Source: Gammaproteobacteria bacterium 39-13 (GTDB lineage Bacteria > Pseudomonadota > Gammaproteobacteria > Berkiellales > Berkiellaceae). Taken from it: 45,604 nt of DNA. Positions within the stretch are counted from its first letter, which is position 1, and every line of letters begins with the position of its first letter. Position numbers and translations under genes: made by a program. Below are positions 7,942 through 15,632 of this stretch, piece by piece. Under the pieces are notes generated by a model. That model made no database searches. It had not been told where the DNA came from and saw only the letters and a list, made by a program, of their open reading frames with translations. The stretch covers positions 1 through 45,604 of the forward strand of contig MKTN01000052.1 of NCBI GenBank assembly GCA_001898235.1, given 5' to 3'.

Positions 7942-8118
7942 ATGCTTGATGATACACTTAAATTTAATACTCAAAATGCGCTTTCTGTGATGGATGAAAA
8001 AATTTTAGATAATGCTGTATCCACAAAAACAGAAAACAAAACATCAAAACCTGTTGCACAAAGTCTTGCCAAGGATATTTTAGCCATCCTAGCACTTAAG
8101 CCAGAGATGTTTTTTTAA
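7942..8118 (+). CDS. Small hypothetical protein, 58 residues
   Basis: The ATG is preceded by GAGAGGG at a suitable distance, and a stem-loop follows the stop codon. The product begins MLDDTLKFNTQNALSVMDEK and ends AKDILAILALKPEMFF. It is hydrophilic at the start, with a hydrophobic C-terminal helix. No family is recognised. The Shine-Dalgarno, terminator and codon use support a real gene, but homologues would be needed to confirm it. Confidence 0.5.
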   Translation: MLDDTLKFNTQNALSVMDEKILDNAVSTKTENKTSKPVAQSLAKDILAILALKPEMFF

Positions 8119-8130
8119 TTTCCTAACGTG

Positions 8131-8168
8131 TGGGTTTTGAAGTTTCACCCTCAAACATTCAAAACCCA
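8131..8168. terminator. Bidirectional terminator between the small gene and gloA
   Basis: TGGGTTTTGAA (8131-8141) and TTCAAAACCCA (8158-8168) are perfect 11-bp arms with a 16-nt loop. They sit between two converging genes (stops at 8118 and 8186). Confidence 0.6.
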
Positions 8169-8185
8169 TATATCCTTCTCTTGTC

Positions 8186-8605
8186 TTACCATTCCCCTAT
8201 ATTAGGCATCGATAACCAAGGTTCTTGTAGTGGCAAGGCTTCCCCTTTTTGCAACAGCTCTATAGAAATTTCATCTGGAGAACGTATAAAGGCCATTCTA
8301 CCATCTCGAGGTGGCCGCAAAATGGTGATCCCACTGGCTTGTAACTTGGCACAAAAGTCGTAAATATGCTCAACCTCAAAAGCCAAATGACCAAAATTTC
8401 TTCCACCAGGATAAGGTTGGGTTTGATCCCAATTATATGTCAGTTCAATCATAGGTTGCCCAGGCGAGGTCGCTAGAAAAATTAAGGTAAAGCGTCCTTT
8501 TTCATTGTCTTTGCGCGAAATCTCTTGTAAGCCTAATTTATTCACATAAAAATCTAATGATTTTTCTATATCCAAGACACGAACCATGGCATGTAAATAC
8601 TTCAC
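8186..8605 (-). CDS. gloA: Glyoxalase I (lactoylglutathione lyase)
   Basis: This 139-residue VOC-fold metalloenzyme isomerises the hemithioacetal of methylglyoxal and glutathione to S-lactoylglutathione. All four metal ligands of the Escherichia coli type are in place: H5, E54 (PMIELTYNW), H73 (NFGHLAFEV) and E116 (ISIELLQ). The start is GTG at 8605, immediately after the TAA stop of the upstream pyruvate-oxidase-like gene. A GGGGG site lies inside the end of that gene, so the two are translationally coupled. The pairing suggests co-expression of pyruvate overflow metabolism and methylglyoxal detoxification. Confidence 0.92.
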   Translation of the reverse strand: MKYLHAMVRVLDIEKSLDFYVNKLGLQEISRKDNEKGRFTLIFLATSPGQPMIELTYNWDQTQPYPGGRNFGHLAFEVEHIYDFCAKLQASGITILRPPRDGRMAFIRSPDEISIELLQKGEALPLQEPWLSMPNIGEW

Positions 8606-10282
8606 TTATAACCCCCATCCCTTTATTTTTGATTCAGCAAACTTCAAGGCCATTTTAGGGGTTATTTTCGGTGGAATAAAGAGATCATTGGGATCAACAT
8701 GCACATCAACAATAGCGGGCTTACCACATTTAAAAGCGGTTTTCAGTGCCTCATCTATTTTTGAATAATCCTTTACCTCTATACCAAAAGCGCCATGGGC
8801 TTCAGCAAATGCAGCATAATTCGGATTAAGGAACTGTGTTCCAAAAGGTGGATTACCTTCACCTGATTCTTCTAACTCAATGAAACGGTAGCATGAATTA
8901 TTGTAAACAATAAAGGTAACCGGCAAATTATATTTCACCAACGTTATAAAATCTGCGATTAACATATGAAAATCGCCATCCCCTACAGGCACAATAACTT
9001 GTCGCCCCGGAGAAGCAAGTTGACACCCTAGTCCAGAGGGTAAAGCCCATCCTAATGAAGCTAAATTCCAAGACCATAGCAGACGTTGCTTTCCATTTAA
9101 TTGCAAATAATTATTACAATAAATAGTAACAGAGCCTGTACCAACACAAAATATGGCATCATCACTTGCAAGCATCCCTATACGTTCAGTCAACGCCTGT
9201 GGGTGAATATATTCACCAGGTTTAGAAGGCTTAGCAAAATATTTTTGGTGATCCATTCCTTTAATTTTCATATCTTGCGCTTCACGCAAGAAGCTATCAT
9301 CAGCCTTGGGTTTCAATCGACTGGTTAATTCTTGCAAAGTGAGCTTACAATCCCCCAATAACCCTTGAGTAATGCCAACGCGAGCACCAAGACGGGTAAT
9401 ATTGTTATCTATTTGTATGATATCTGCTTTCGTAGGGTAATATTCTTTAAAAGCAAATGAAGAGCCTACTACCAATAAGGCATCACATTCATTTACAGCA
9501 TGATTGGCTGATCTGACGCCCATTAACCCAATGCCACCCACATAATTTTCTAACCTATTATCAAGAATATCTTTTGAACGTGTGGTATGAACCAATGGCG
9601 CTTTTAAGATAGATGAGATTGTCTGCAATTCTTCCTTTGCCTCAAAAGAACCACCGCCATATAATATGGTGACTTTTTTAGCATTATTTAACGTATTGGC
9701 AACTTGATCGATTTCATGGGACGAAGGTATTAATTTGCTATTAAATACAAGTACCTTTTCTCTAGGATCTCTTTCGCCTGCTGCAACTCGCATAATATCG
9801 GATGGAATAGAAATATGTGCCACACCACGATGATTCAATGCAGCCTGACACGCCATCATTAGCACACGAGGTAAATTTTCGGCTGAACGAATTTCTTGAT
9901 TAAAAATAGCAACATCATTGAATAAATTAAGCTGGTTTATTTCTTGAGGCATCCCTGTGCCAATCAAAGAAGAATCAACCTGACCTGTAATTGCTAATAC
10001 TGGCACTCTATCGAGTGCTGCATCGTATAAACCATTTAATAGGTTCACGGCGCCTGGACCTTGGCAAGCCACACAAACACCCAATTGACCAGTCAGCTTA
10101 GCTTGGGCGCTAGCTGCAAAAGCACCCGTTGCTTCATGGCGCATAATGATAAATTCAATTTCTTTTTGCTTACGAAGCGATTCCATAAGCGAATCAATGG
10201 TATCGCCTGGGATCCCAAAAATATGCCGAACGCCAATTTCAGATAAAATCTCTATTATTTGATCACTGATATTTTTGCCCAT
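8606..10282 (-). CDS. ThDP-dependent pyruvate oxidase/dehydrogenase (PoxB-like)
   Basis: This 558-residue protein of the acetolactate synthase/pyruvate oxidase superfamily starts at an ATG with GGGAGA upstream. The N-terminal PYR domain has RHEATGAFAA, with Glu50 as the conserved ThDP-activating glutamate. GQLGVCVACQGPGAVNLLNG follows. The central FAD-type domain is followed by the PP domain with the ThDP-Mg motif VPVGDGDFHMLIADF...YNN. The sequence tracks Escherichia coli PoxB (quinone-linked pyruvate decarboxylation to acetate and CO2). The C-terminus is shorter than PoxB (572 residues) and lacks an obvious counterpart of its lipid-binding tail, so coupling to the membrane quinone pool is uncertain. 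An acetolactate-synthase-like activity cannot be excluded. gloA abuts downstream. Confidence 0.85.
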   Translation of the reverse strand: MGKNISDQIIEILSEIGVRHIFGIPGDTIDSLMESLRKQKEIEFIIMRHEATGAFAASAQAKLTGQLGVCVACQGPGAVNLLNGLYDAALDRVPVLAITGQVDSSLIGTGMPQEINQLNLFNDVAIFNQEIRSAENLPRVLMMACQAALNHRGVAHISIPSDIMRVAAGERDPREKVLVFNSKLIPSSHEIDQVANTLNNAKKVTILYGGGSFEAKEELQTISSILKAPLVHTTRSKDILDNRLENYVGGIGLMGVRSANHAVNECDALLVVGSSFAFKEYYPTKADIIQIDNNITRLGARVGITQGLLGDCKLTLQELTSRLKPKADDSFLREAQDMKIKGMDHQKYFAKPSKPGEYIHPQALTERIGMLASDDAIFCVGTGSVTIYCNNYLQLNGKQRLLWSWNLASLGWALPSGLGCQLASPGRQVIVPVGDGDFHMLIADFITLVKYNLPVTFIVYNNSCYRFIELEESGEGNPPFGTQFLNPNYAAFAEAHGAFGIEVKDYSKIDEALKTAFKCGKPAIVDVHVDPNDLFIPPKITPKMALKFAESKIKGWGL

Positions 10283-10374
10283 ACATTAGTCTCCCAGCTT
10301 TTGGCATTATTCGGCAAAATGCGTAAAAACTTGAGATGTGGCAAAAAATGCCAAGACCTTATGCGCCTATGTTG

Positions 10375-10578
10375 TTAGCGATAAAGGTTCATAACGGCAG
10401 ATTGTTTGCTCTTTGGCAAAAGACTATTATGAACATCCGTTTTGAATGAATCAGTGGGTGTTGTCACAACAATAGGCTTATCTGTCATCGCTATCTTTTC
10501 TGCGAGTGCACGATAAATGCATTGTAAAATTTGTTTATCACGTTTCTTTCTGGCATCCGTTATTTTGATTGTCAACAT
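10375..10578 (-). CDS. Small hypothetical protein, 67 residues
   Basis: The ATG at 10578 is preceded by CTAGGAGCGGATATC, a good ribosome-binding site. The product is basic and begins MLTIKITDARKKRDKQIL. It contains one probable helix (QCIYRALAEKIAM) and a Thr/Ser-rich turn. No family is recognised. It lies 92 nt downstream of the start of the pyruvate-oxidase gene on the same strand and could be its upstream operon partner. Confidence 0.55.
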   Translation of the reverse strand: MLTIKITDARKKRDKQILQCIYRALAEKIAMTDKPIVVTTPTDSFKTDVHNSLLPKSKQSAVMNLYR

Positions 10579-10822
10579 GATATCCGCTCCTAGGGTAAAA
10601 CGAGATTGTTAGTGATAATGCTTCTTATTGATAGCCATAATGGATAAACCAATCCAACCATTGGATAGAAGGCACACTATTCATTAAATAGTGTATTTTC
10701 CCGTTTATCAGAGAAAATGTCCCCAAAAAGAGGGGTAGGCGAAAAGCATTATCTCAAAACATTTTTTTTGCATTTAACTAACCGATTATCTGAAATTCGA
10801 ACGCATTCAGCGCTCAATAGGT

Positions 10823-10828
10823 TATAAT
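10823..10828 (+). promoter_or_regulatory. Consensus -10 box upstream of the Ulp1-like gene
   Basis: TATAAT lies 34 nt before the ATG at 10862. No good -35 is visible at 16-18 bp, so an activator may be needed. Further upstream (10652-10735) are three short hairpins, ATCCAA/TTGGAT, ACACTATT/AATAGTGT and CCCC/GGGG. Confidence 0.35.
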
Positions 10829-10861
10829 CGTCGACTCAATTTAAAAGAAATGACAGGTTAA

Positions 10862-11950
10862 ATGATGAAACACGGCATTAAAAAGGTTACATCTGAGAAA
10901 ACTGATGATAAATCACGCCCAAAAAGCATGGCCGAATACGAGCCTTCAGTTTATAAAATGGCCAAACGATTTACCGTTAATTCCAATACTTCACAAATCA
11001 AAAAGAAGCAAAAGTCGCATCCCTCTAACCCGATTGTCATCTCTATAGACGATGATGAAGAAATGCCACCTCAATCCCCTGTGATTGAACTAGATAGCGA
11101 TGATGAAGAAATACCACCTCAATCCCTTGTGATTGAACTAGATAGCGATGATGATGAACCTGCGATCCTGCCACGTCAAATAATGCCTCTTTATCAAAAG
11201 AGTCAAGAAGAATTGCAAAGTGAAATCAAGGGCATTCAAATCAAAGAAATCAAAAAGGGTAAATTTAAACTCTCTTCCAAAGTCTATCAAGCACGGGTGG
11301 AAGAAGACAAAGACGACCTAATAAACGCACTAAAAAACGTAGAAGGACTCGATAAAAATCTCGCTAAACAATTACTGTCAAAAGCGGAGATCAGCTCCTT
11401 CACGATTGATGAATATTTCAGGGTATTAGAAAGCGAAAACAAAGGTATCAAAATGATTCCGAGTGGTTTTGCCAAAAGCAAAATTTTTCTAAATCCTACT
11501 GAAAATCTACGTCTTAAAGAGGAATTAAAAAAAGCCGACAGAATTTTATGGCCTATCTGCACAGGTGATTTAGGAACCACAGGAAACCATTGGTTCCTTT
11601 TAATTCTTGAAAAATCTAAAAACGATACTTATAGCATTTATTGCCTAGATGGATTTAATAGCGAAAGTCGTAAGGATTATCTCGCTCAAGGTGAGAAACT
11701 TCTGCAAGCACTTTTTCCTACAAAAGAATTAGATACACTTGTGAAGTCGACAGCAAAAATTGATATCCCCACCCAAAACAATGGCGTAGATTGCGGTGCA
11801 GTTATCAGTTTTTGGGGGATGAAATGTGCCAAAAATGCTCAAATCCCCTTGCACAATAAAAAAGGTTCCTGTGATTACAGTGAATTTAGATATGATATGG
11901 CCGAAACATTAATTGCCAAACAAAATGCGAGAAAGGTGTTTAAACCCTAA
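10862..11950 (+). CDS. Ulp1/SENP-like (C48, clan CE) cysteine protease with three SUMO-interacting-motif-like sequences
   Basis: This 362-residue protein has the clan CE catalytic order in its C-terminal half. H243 is in GNHWFLLIL, D263 in CLDGFN, Q305 in PTQNNGVD and C311 in VDCGA. That is the His-Asp-Gln-Cys set of SUMO/NEDD8/ubiquitin-like deconjugases and of bacterial effectors such as XopD. The N-terminus is disordered and basic (QIKKKQKS at 45-52, a possible nuclear-localisation signal). It carries three hydrophobic-acidic motifs: IVISIDDDEE (58-67), VIELDSDDEE (74-83) and VIELDSDDDE (90-99). These match the eukaryotic SIM consensus of a short hydrophobic core followed by acidic residues and Ser. 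No signal peptide is present. A strong terminator follows. A host SUMO-directed, perhaps nuclear, effector is the best reading; deubiquitinase or acetyltransferase activity is possible in this clan. Confidence 0.85.
   Translation: MMKHGIKKVTSEKTDDKSRPKSMAEYEPSVYKMAKRFTVNSNTSQIKKKQKSHPSNPIVISIDDDEEMPPQSPVIELDSDDEEIPPQSLVIELDSDDDEPAILPRQIMPLYQKSQEELQSEIKGIQIKEIKKGKFKLSSKVYQARVEEDKDDLINALKNVEGLDKNLAKQLLSKAEISSFTIDEYFRVLESENKGIKMIPSGFAKSKIFLNPTENLRLKEELKKADRILWPICTGDLGTTGNHWFLLILEKSKNDTYSIYCLDGFNSESRKDYLAQGEKLLQALFPTKELDTLVKSTAKIDIPTQNNGVDCGAVISFWGMKCAKNAQIPLHNKKGSCDYSEFRYDMAETLIAKQNARKVFKP
11066..11161 (+). repeat. Two tandem 48-bp units encoding the second and third SIM-like motifs
   Basis: Positions 11066-11113 and 11114-11161 encode PPQSPVIELDSDDEEI and PPQSLVIELDSDDDEP. 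The two units are nearly identical at DNA level, indicating a recent in-frame duplication of one SIM-like unit. Confidence 0.85.
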
Positions 11951-11966
11951 TCGTTCCCATCCTTAA

Positions 11967-11996
11967 GAAGGCTTTGATACAAAGCCTTCTTCTTCT
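11967..11996 (+). terminator. Intrinsic terminator of the Ulp1-like gene
   Basis: GAAGGCTTTG-ATA-CAAAGCCTTC is a perfect 10-bp stem with a 3-nt loop. It is followed by TTCTTCT, 16 nt after the stop codon. Confidence 0.85.
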
Positions 11997-12100
11997 AGAC
12001 AACCCCGAAAATATGTAGTAAATTCGCGAAATTCTGAATATTCCTGCCTTTTTTCTTATTTAACCTTATAAAAAACTTCGGTAGTCACTAAGGAGTGATC

Positions 12101-12412
12101 ATGAAAACTGTAACTACACTAATATGTGCTTTACCTTTAGCGTTCCTGATTGGATGCAGCAATATGACCTCTTCAGAACAAAGCGTACTCAGTGGCTCAG
12201 CATTAGGTGCGGTCGGTGGTGCAGCTTTGGGTGCACTTTCAGGTCACGCAGGTGAAGGCGCGCTGATAGGTGCTGGGATTGGTGCCGTTGGTGGAGCAAT
12301 GCAAGATACCAACAATCGTGCTCGGCAAGGCGGCGAATATTACGTCGAAGAATATGAAGATTATGGTGATGAAGAATACGTGATTGAAAAAGAATATCAC
12401 CATTATCGCTAA
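12101..12412 (+). CDS. Glycine-zipper lipoprotein
   Basis: The ATG at 12101 has AAGGAG seven nucleotides upstream; a GTG at 12095 lies inside that site and is rejected. The 103-residue product has a type II signal peptide ending FLIGCS, with the lipidated Cys near residue 19. A membrane-spanning glycine zipper follows (ALGAVGGAALGALSG, then GALIGAGIGAVGGAM), as in the outer-membrane Gly-zipper/YMGG-like proteins (17-kDa antigen, SlyB type). The tail is acidic and Tyr-rich (YYVEEYEDYGDEEY) and ends in HHYR. An outer-membrane or envelope role is likely. A stem-loop follows the gene. Confidence 0.8.
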   Translation: MKTVTTLICALPLAFLIGCSNMTSSEQSVLSGSALGAVGGAALGALSGHAGEGALIGAGIGAVGGAMQDTNNRARQGGEYYVEEYEDYGDEEYVIEKEYHHYR

Positions 12413-12421
12413 TCATTCATT

Positions 12422-12457
12422 CGGTATGCGCTCTTGCGGTTGTAACGAGGCATACCG
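12422..12457 (+). terminator. Stem-loop after the lipoprotein gene
   Basis: CGGTATGC (12422-12429) pairs with GCATACCG (12450-12457), with inner GCTC/GAG pairing possible. The hairpin lies 10 nt after the stop and is followed by a pyrimidine-rich run. Confidence 0.55.
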
Positions 12458-12570
12458 TCCCCTTCCCCCTTATAACCTCATTTATAAAATTCACATAAAT
12501 ATCTTTTAGCATTATCATAGCGCCTCTCATTTCTCTTTTTATCTTTGTTAACCAACTAAAAAGGATTGCT

Positions 12571-13314
12571 ATGAAATTAGAAGCTTTCCAATTTTGCTAT
12601 GCAGTGATCAAGGGTGATCAACCTTTGGCACAAAAACTACTTAGCACAATTGAATTAGATCAGCTAGATGAGTGGGGGATCTCTGCCGCTAGCTTCTGCT
12701 TATGGGCAGCTAAAACTTCTCCTGTACAAGCCCTACAACAACTGCAAACGCTTTACCCCAATTATGCGGCTCCTCAGCTTGAAAACGTGTCATCTGTATC
12801 TATTCAAGATATTTGTGTCAATGATATTTTACCTCGTCTAAAAAAATCATTTGATTTTTATATGCAAAATATCTCTAAACATGCTGCTAAGATTGAAATT
12901 GTCTCAAACGATAAATATGCATTTTTTTATGAATGTACAAAACAAGCACTTGCATCATTATTGAATACACAATTGCAAGTCACTCAAAAGCGTCTTATTA
13001 CCGCGACATTAACAAAACTTCAAAATGCGCTTCCCCTTTCAGTTTCAATCAAAAAAATTCCTGGTGATCAAAACCTTGCAATCCATCTTAATTTATTAAA
13101 CCAAGGAAAGCAGCTTTCTCCTATAGTTGAAGTAAATGAAGATGAAGCTGATGAAATGCCATTTGGAGAAGATTGCTCTGTATATACCCCCACCTATGCA
13201 ACCAGTAAAGAAACATTAAGAAATCACAAAATGGTTTCACCATCTAGTAGCCAAAGCAATGATAAAACCACCGATACAACAAAAATGAGGGCTAAAAAAA
13301 CAATTTGGTCTTAG
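12571..13314 (+). CDS. Hypothetical protein, 247 residues, mainly helical
   Basis: The ATG is preceded by AAAGGA. No family is recognised. The N-terminal 60 residues are helical with Leu/Gln-rich stretches (QPLAQKLLSTIELDQLDEWG, then PVQALQQLQTLYPNY). A middle helical part (residues about 90-170) precedes an acidic patch (VEVNEDEADEMPFGED). The C-terminus is Ser/Thr/Lys-rich and probably disordered. There is no signal peptide or membrane segment. The modular order, helical core plus a disordered polar tail, is common in Legionellales effectors, but nothing proves export. Its last 4 nt overlap the convergent deformylase gene. Confidence 0.65.
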   Translation: MKLEAFQFCYAVIKGDQPLAQKLLSTIELDQLDEWGISAASFCLWAAKTSPVQALQQLQTLYPNYAAPQLENVSSVSIQDICVNDILPRLKKSFDFYMQNISKHAAKIEIVSNDKYAFFYECTKQALASLLNTQLQVTQKRLITATLTKLQNALPLSVSIKKIPGDQNLAIHLNLLNQGKQLSPIVEVNEDEADEMPFGEDCSVYTPTYATSKETLRNHKMVSPSSSQSNDKTTDTTKMRAKKTIWS

Positions 13315-13889
13315 CTAACGTGAGAGTGATGATCATGGTCATGCATATGGTCATGACTATGATCATGGCCACAGGCACTATCACCACAATGTGACTGCAT
13401 TTTCATTTTTTCATATTTTTTCATCAAACGTGTGCGTTTCAAATTTGATAAATGATCGATGATTAATTTTCCATTCAAATGATCTATTTCATGTTGAATG
13501 CAGCAAGCACTCAACCCTTCAAAGGTTTGCGTATGCTGGTTACCGTTTACATCTTGATATTGCAATGTGATTTGTTTTGCTCGAACAATAGTGAGATAAA
13601 GACCAGGAAGGGATAAGCAATCTTCCTCAGATTCTATTTGTCCCTCTGAAGCAATGATTTGCGGATTCACACAGCAAAGCGGCTGATTTTGCTCAGAGGA
13701 GATATCCATCACAAAGAATCGAGAGAGGATCCCTATTTGCGTTGCAGCTAATCCCCATCCACGTACCAAATACATTTTGGTCACCATATCTTGAATAGTT
13801 TGCGCAAGTTTCTCATCAAAAGAGCTAACTTCAAGCGCTGTTTTTCTCAAATCTTTATGGGGATAACGAAGAATTTTTAAAGCAGTCAT
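13311..13889 (-). CDS. def: Peptide deformylase with altered motifs and a His-rich C-terminal tail
   Basis: This enzyme removes the formyl group from nascent N-terminal Met. Starting at the ATG at 13889 gives 192 residues. Motif I is GWGLAATQ (44-51), with Trp where Ile or Val is usual. Motif II is EDCLS (C91), with Asp replacing the Gly of EGCLS. Motif III is QHEIDH (H133, E134, H137). All metal ligands (Cys and two His) and the catalytic Glu are therefore intact. The tail after residue 166 holds ten His plus Cys and Asp in HD-type repeats (GHDHSHDHMHDHDHHSH), suggesting metal binding or storage. It is not next to fmt, as the main def usually is, so it may be a second paralogue with special substrates. 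A housekeeping role remains possible. Confidence 0.85.
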   Translation of the reverse strand: MTALKILRYPHKDLRKTALEVSSFDEKLAQTIQDMVTKMYLVRGWGLAATQIGILSRFFVMDISSEQNQPLCCVNPQIIASEGQIESEEDCLSLPGLYLTIVRAKQITLQYQDVNGNQHTQTFEGLSACCIQHEIDHLNGKLIIDHLSNLKRTRLMKKYEKMKMQSHCGDSACGHDHSHDHMHDHDHHSHVS

Positions 13890-14306
13890 GGAGATCACTT
13901 ATCCTGGGAAAGAAAAGCGAAAATTATACCCAATTTTTCATCTCATTTGAACCCTTATCCCATGTATATGAAAAGAGGATTTTCAAACAAAAGTACCCTT
14001 TTGCTTCGCATTAAAGGCCAAGTTCTTTTTGAGACGAACTTCAATTGATAAGCTAATCCCCCTCACCAAAGTTCATCGAAACGTTACATAGGAGACCCCA
14101 ACAGAACCATGAATAGGCCTGTGCAAAAATAACAAGTCAAGGGGGCAGAACTTTATAAAATCATGCAGGCACACCCAATTTGCTGCTGTAAATATATAAT
14201 TACCACTAAATATAGCCAGAAATATTCTCAATTTTTGCCGAGATGTGTCGAATGCATAGAAAGAGAAAGATCAAAACACCTATTTATTTTTTATTAAGGG
14301 AAGCAT
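13890..14306. other. Intergenic region between divergent def and the universal stress gene
   Basis: About 417 nt without a supportable gene on either strand. Only reading frames below 20 codons with ATG occur. No strong hairpin, promoter consensus or repeat is seen. It must contain promoters for both flanking genes. Confidence 0.55.
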
Positions 14307-14756
14307 GTGTATAAGAATATTTTAGTGGCAGTAGATGAAAGTAATACTTCAACACTTGCCTTAAACGAAGCCATTACTTATTGCAAAGAGCATGCTAATA
14401 CTTCGCTCAGAATAGTACATGTTGGCAACGAATTCTTCATTAATTGGGATGGTGCGCCTGTTTACCCGGAAGAAACGGAACATTCTTTTAAAAACGCGCA
14501 ATTAGCACTATTGCAAAATATTGAATTAAAACTGCACGAAGCACAAATTGCAAACTATGAAACCCGTTTGATCGAAACCAAGCCAGGCACACGCGTAGCT
14601 GAAAAAATTGTTGAAGAAGCCAGTAACTGGCCTGCAAATCTAATCGTTTTAGGTACTCATGGCCGACAAGGGTTCCATCATTTTCTATTAGGCAGCGTTG
14701 CTGAAGGGGTAATTAGAATTGCCCCCATGCCAGTTCTGCTAGTACGAGGAAAATAA
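14307..14756 (+). CDS. Universal stress protein (UspA family)
   Basis: This 149-residue single-domain Usp starts at GTG (14307), six nucleotides after AAGGG; an ATG at 14305 is out of frame. It begins with the family strand YKNILVAVDESNTSTLAL. It ends with the nucleotide-binding motif GTHGRQGFHHFLLGSVAEGV (G-x2-G-x9-G-S), then PMPVLLVRGK, so it should be of the ATP-binding type. Such dimers respond to starvation, stress or host adaptation. It is monocistronic and converges on the helical gene at 14763, with stops 6 nt apart. Confidence 0.92.
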   Translation: MYKNILVAVDESNTSTLALNEAITYCKEHANTSLRIVHVGNEFFINWDGAPVYPEETEHSFKNAQLALLQNIELKLHEAQIANYETRLIETKPGTRVAEKIVEEASNWPANLIVLGTHGRQGFHHFLLGSVAEGVIRIAPMPVLLVRGK

Positions 14757-14762
14757 AATTTC

Positions 14763-15497
14763 TTATTTGTATTTTACCTTAGGTACAGTTGCATTTATCT
14801 CTCTCAGCTTTGCTTGTGATTCTTTATGTGTTTCTTTAAGTGACATTGCCGTTTCTTTTATTTCAGGTTTTTCACAATTATCTGCATATTTAATTATTTG
14901 CTCTAACAGCAAGGGGATCCTACCAAGATGTTGAAAAGGATGAGAAACAACACCATAATCGGTTCCCAAAACAACACCCGTACTTTCTTTAGCAGTTGAA
15001 TCTAACAATTTCTGCTGATACCCCTTCAAATCCATAAAAGCAATCTGAAGTTGTGGCGCTCTCTGAAGAGCTTGCATATACATACCTAAACTACCCTGTA
15101 ACTTGGCTGAAAAATTTGCAAATACTTTGGCGGCATCTTCTGGCGTTTGGGCGCGTTTGAGTTCATCCGAAACATCAGCTAATTGCTTAGACATCATGAA
15201 TCCTACGCCCATATGCCAAGCTGAATCTTGAAATAAGGTATCATGCTGCTCTGGACTAATTTTTGATTCAAACCAAGGTTTAATTAAATTTCCGACAAAT
15301 TGTCCGGTATAAGTGCGATAAGAATAACCTCCAAATTTACCTTTGTCTGAAACCACTTTTTTTGCCTGGCGCGCTACTTGATCAATTTTTTCAAAATCAT
15401 TTGCAACACTATTTACTTGTGTAATAAATTCATCGATGCAGTTCAGTAAATTATTAAGATTGGGATCACCTATATCGGTTTTTTTCTCATCATTCAT
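14763..15497 (-). CDS. Helical protein resembling a Dbl-homology (RhoGEF) domain
   Basis: The ATG at 15497 follows AAAGGAG, giving 244 residues without signal peptide or membrane segment. The region near residues 180-235 reads VSHPFQHLGRIPLLLEQIIK, followed by a helix and REIN. This follows the most conserved DH helix of Rho guanine-nucleotide exchange factors (LLKPVQRIxKYPLLLxxLLK ... INE). Upstream, VFANFSAKLQGSLGMYMQAL resembles the DH segment with the spaced Tyr residues, and LFQDSAWHMGVGFMMSKQL resembles the second conserved region. Total length matches a lone DH domain of about 200 residues. No PH domain follows. If correct, it would activate host Rho/Rac/Cdc42-type GTPases. The Arg and Tyr of the QRxxRY core are His and Ile, so the call is tentative. 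Confidence 0.5.
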   Translation of the reverse strand: MNDEKKTDIGDPNLNNLLNCIDEFITQVNSVANDFEKIDQVARQAKKVVSDKGKFGGYSYRTYTGQFVGNLIKPWFESKISPEQHDTLFQDSAWHMGVGFMMSKQLADVSDELKRAQTPEDAAKVFANFSAKLQGSLGMYMQALQRAPQLQIAFMDLKGYQQKLLDSTAKESTGVVLGTDYGVVSHPFQHLGRIPLLLEQIIKYADNCEKPEIKETAMSLKETHKESQAKLREINATVPKVKYK

Positions 15498-15632
15498 TTT
15501 TTGCTCCTTTGAGGACAAAACCCCAGAAATCACTATGAATATGACTGTGAAGGATAGGCTAAGGTTCCAAAATGAGATTAGGATTATTTACAGCAAGTAT
15601 CACTTAAAAGTGTGTATATGCCGATAAAAAGG

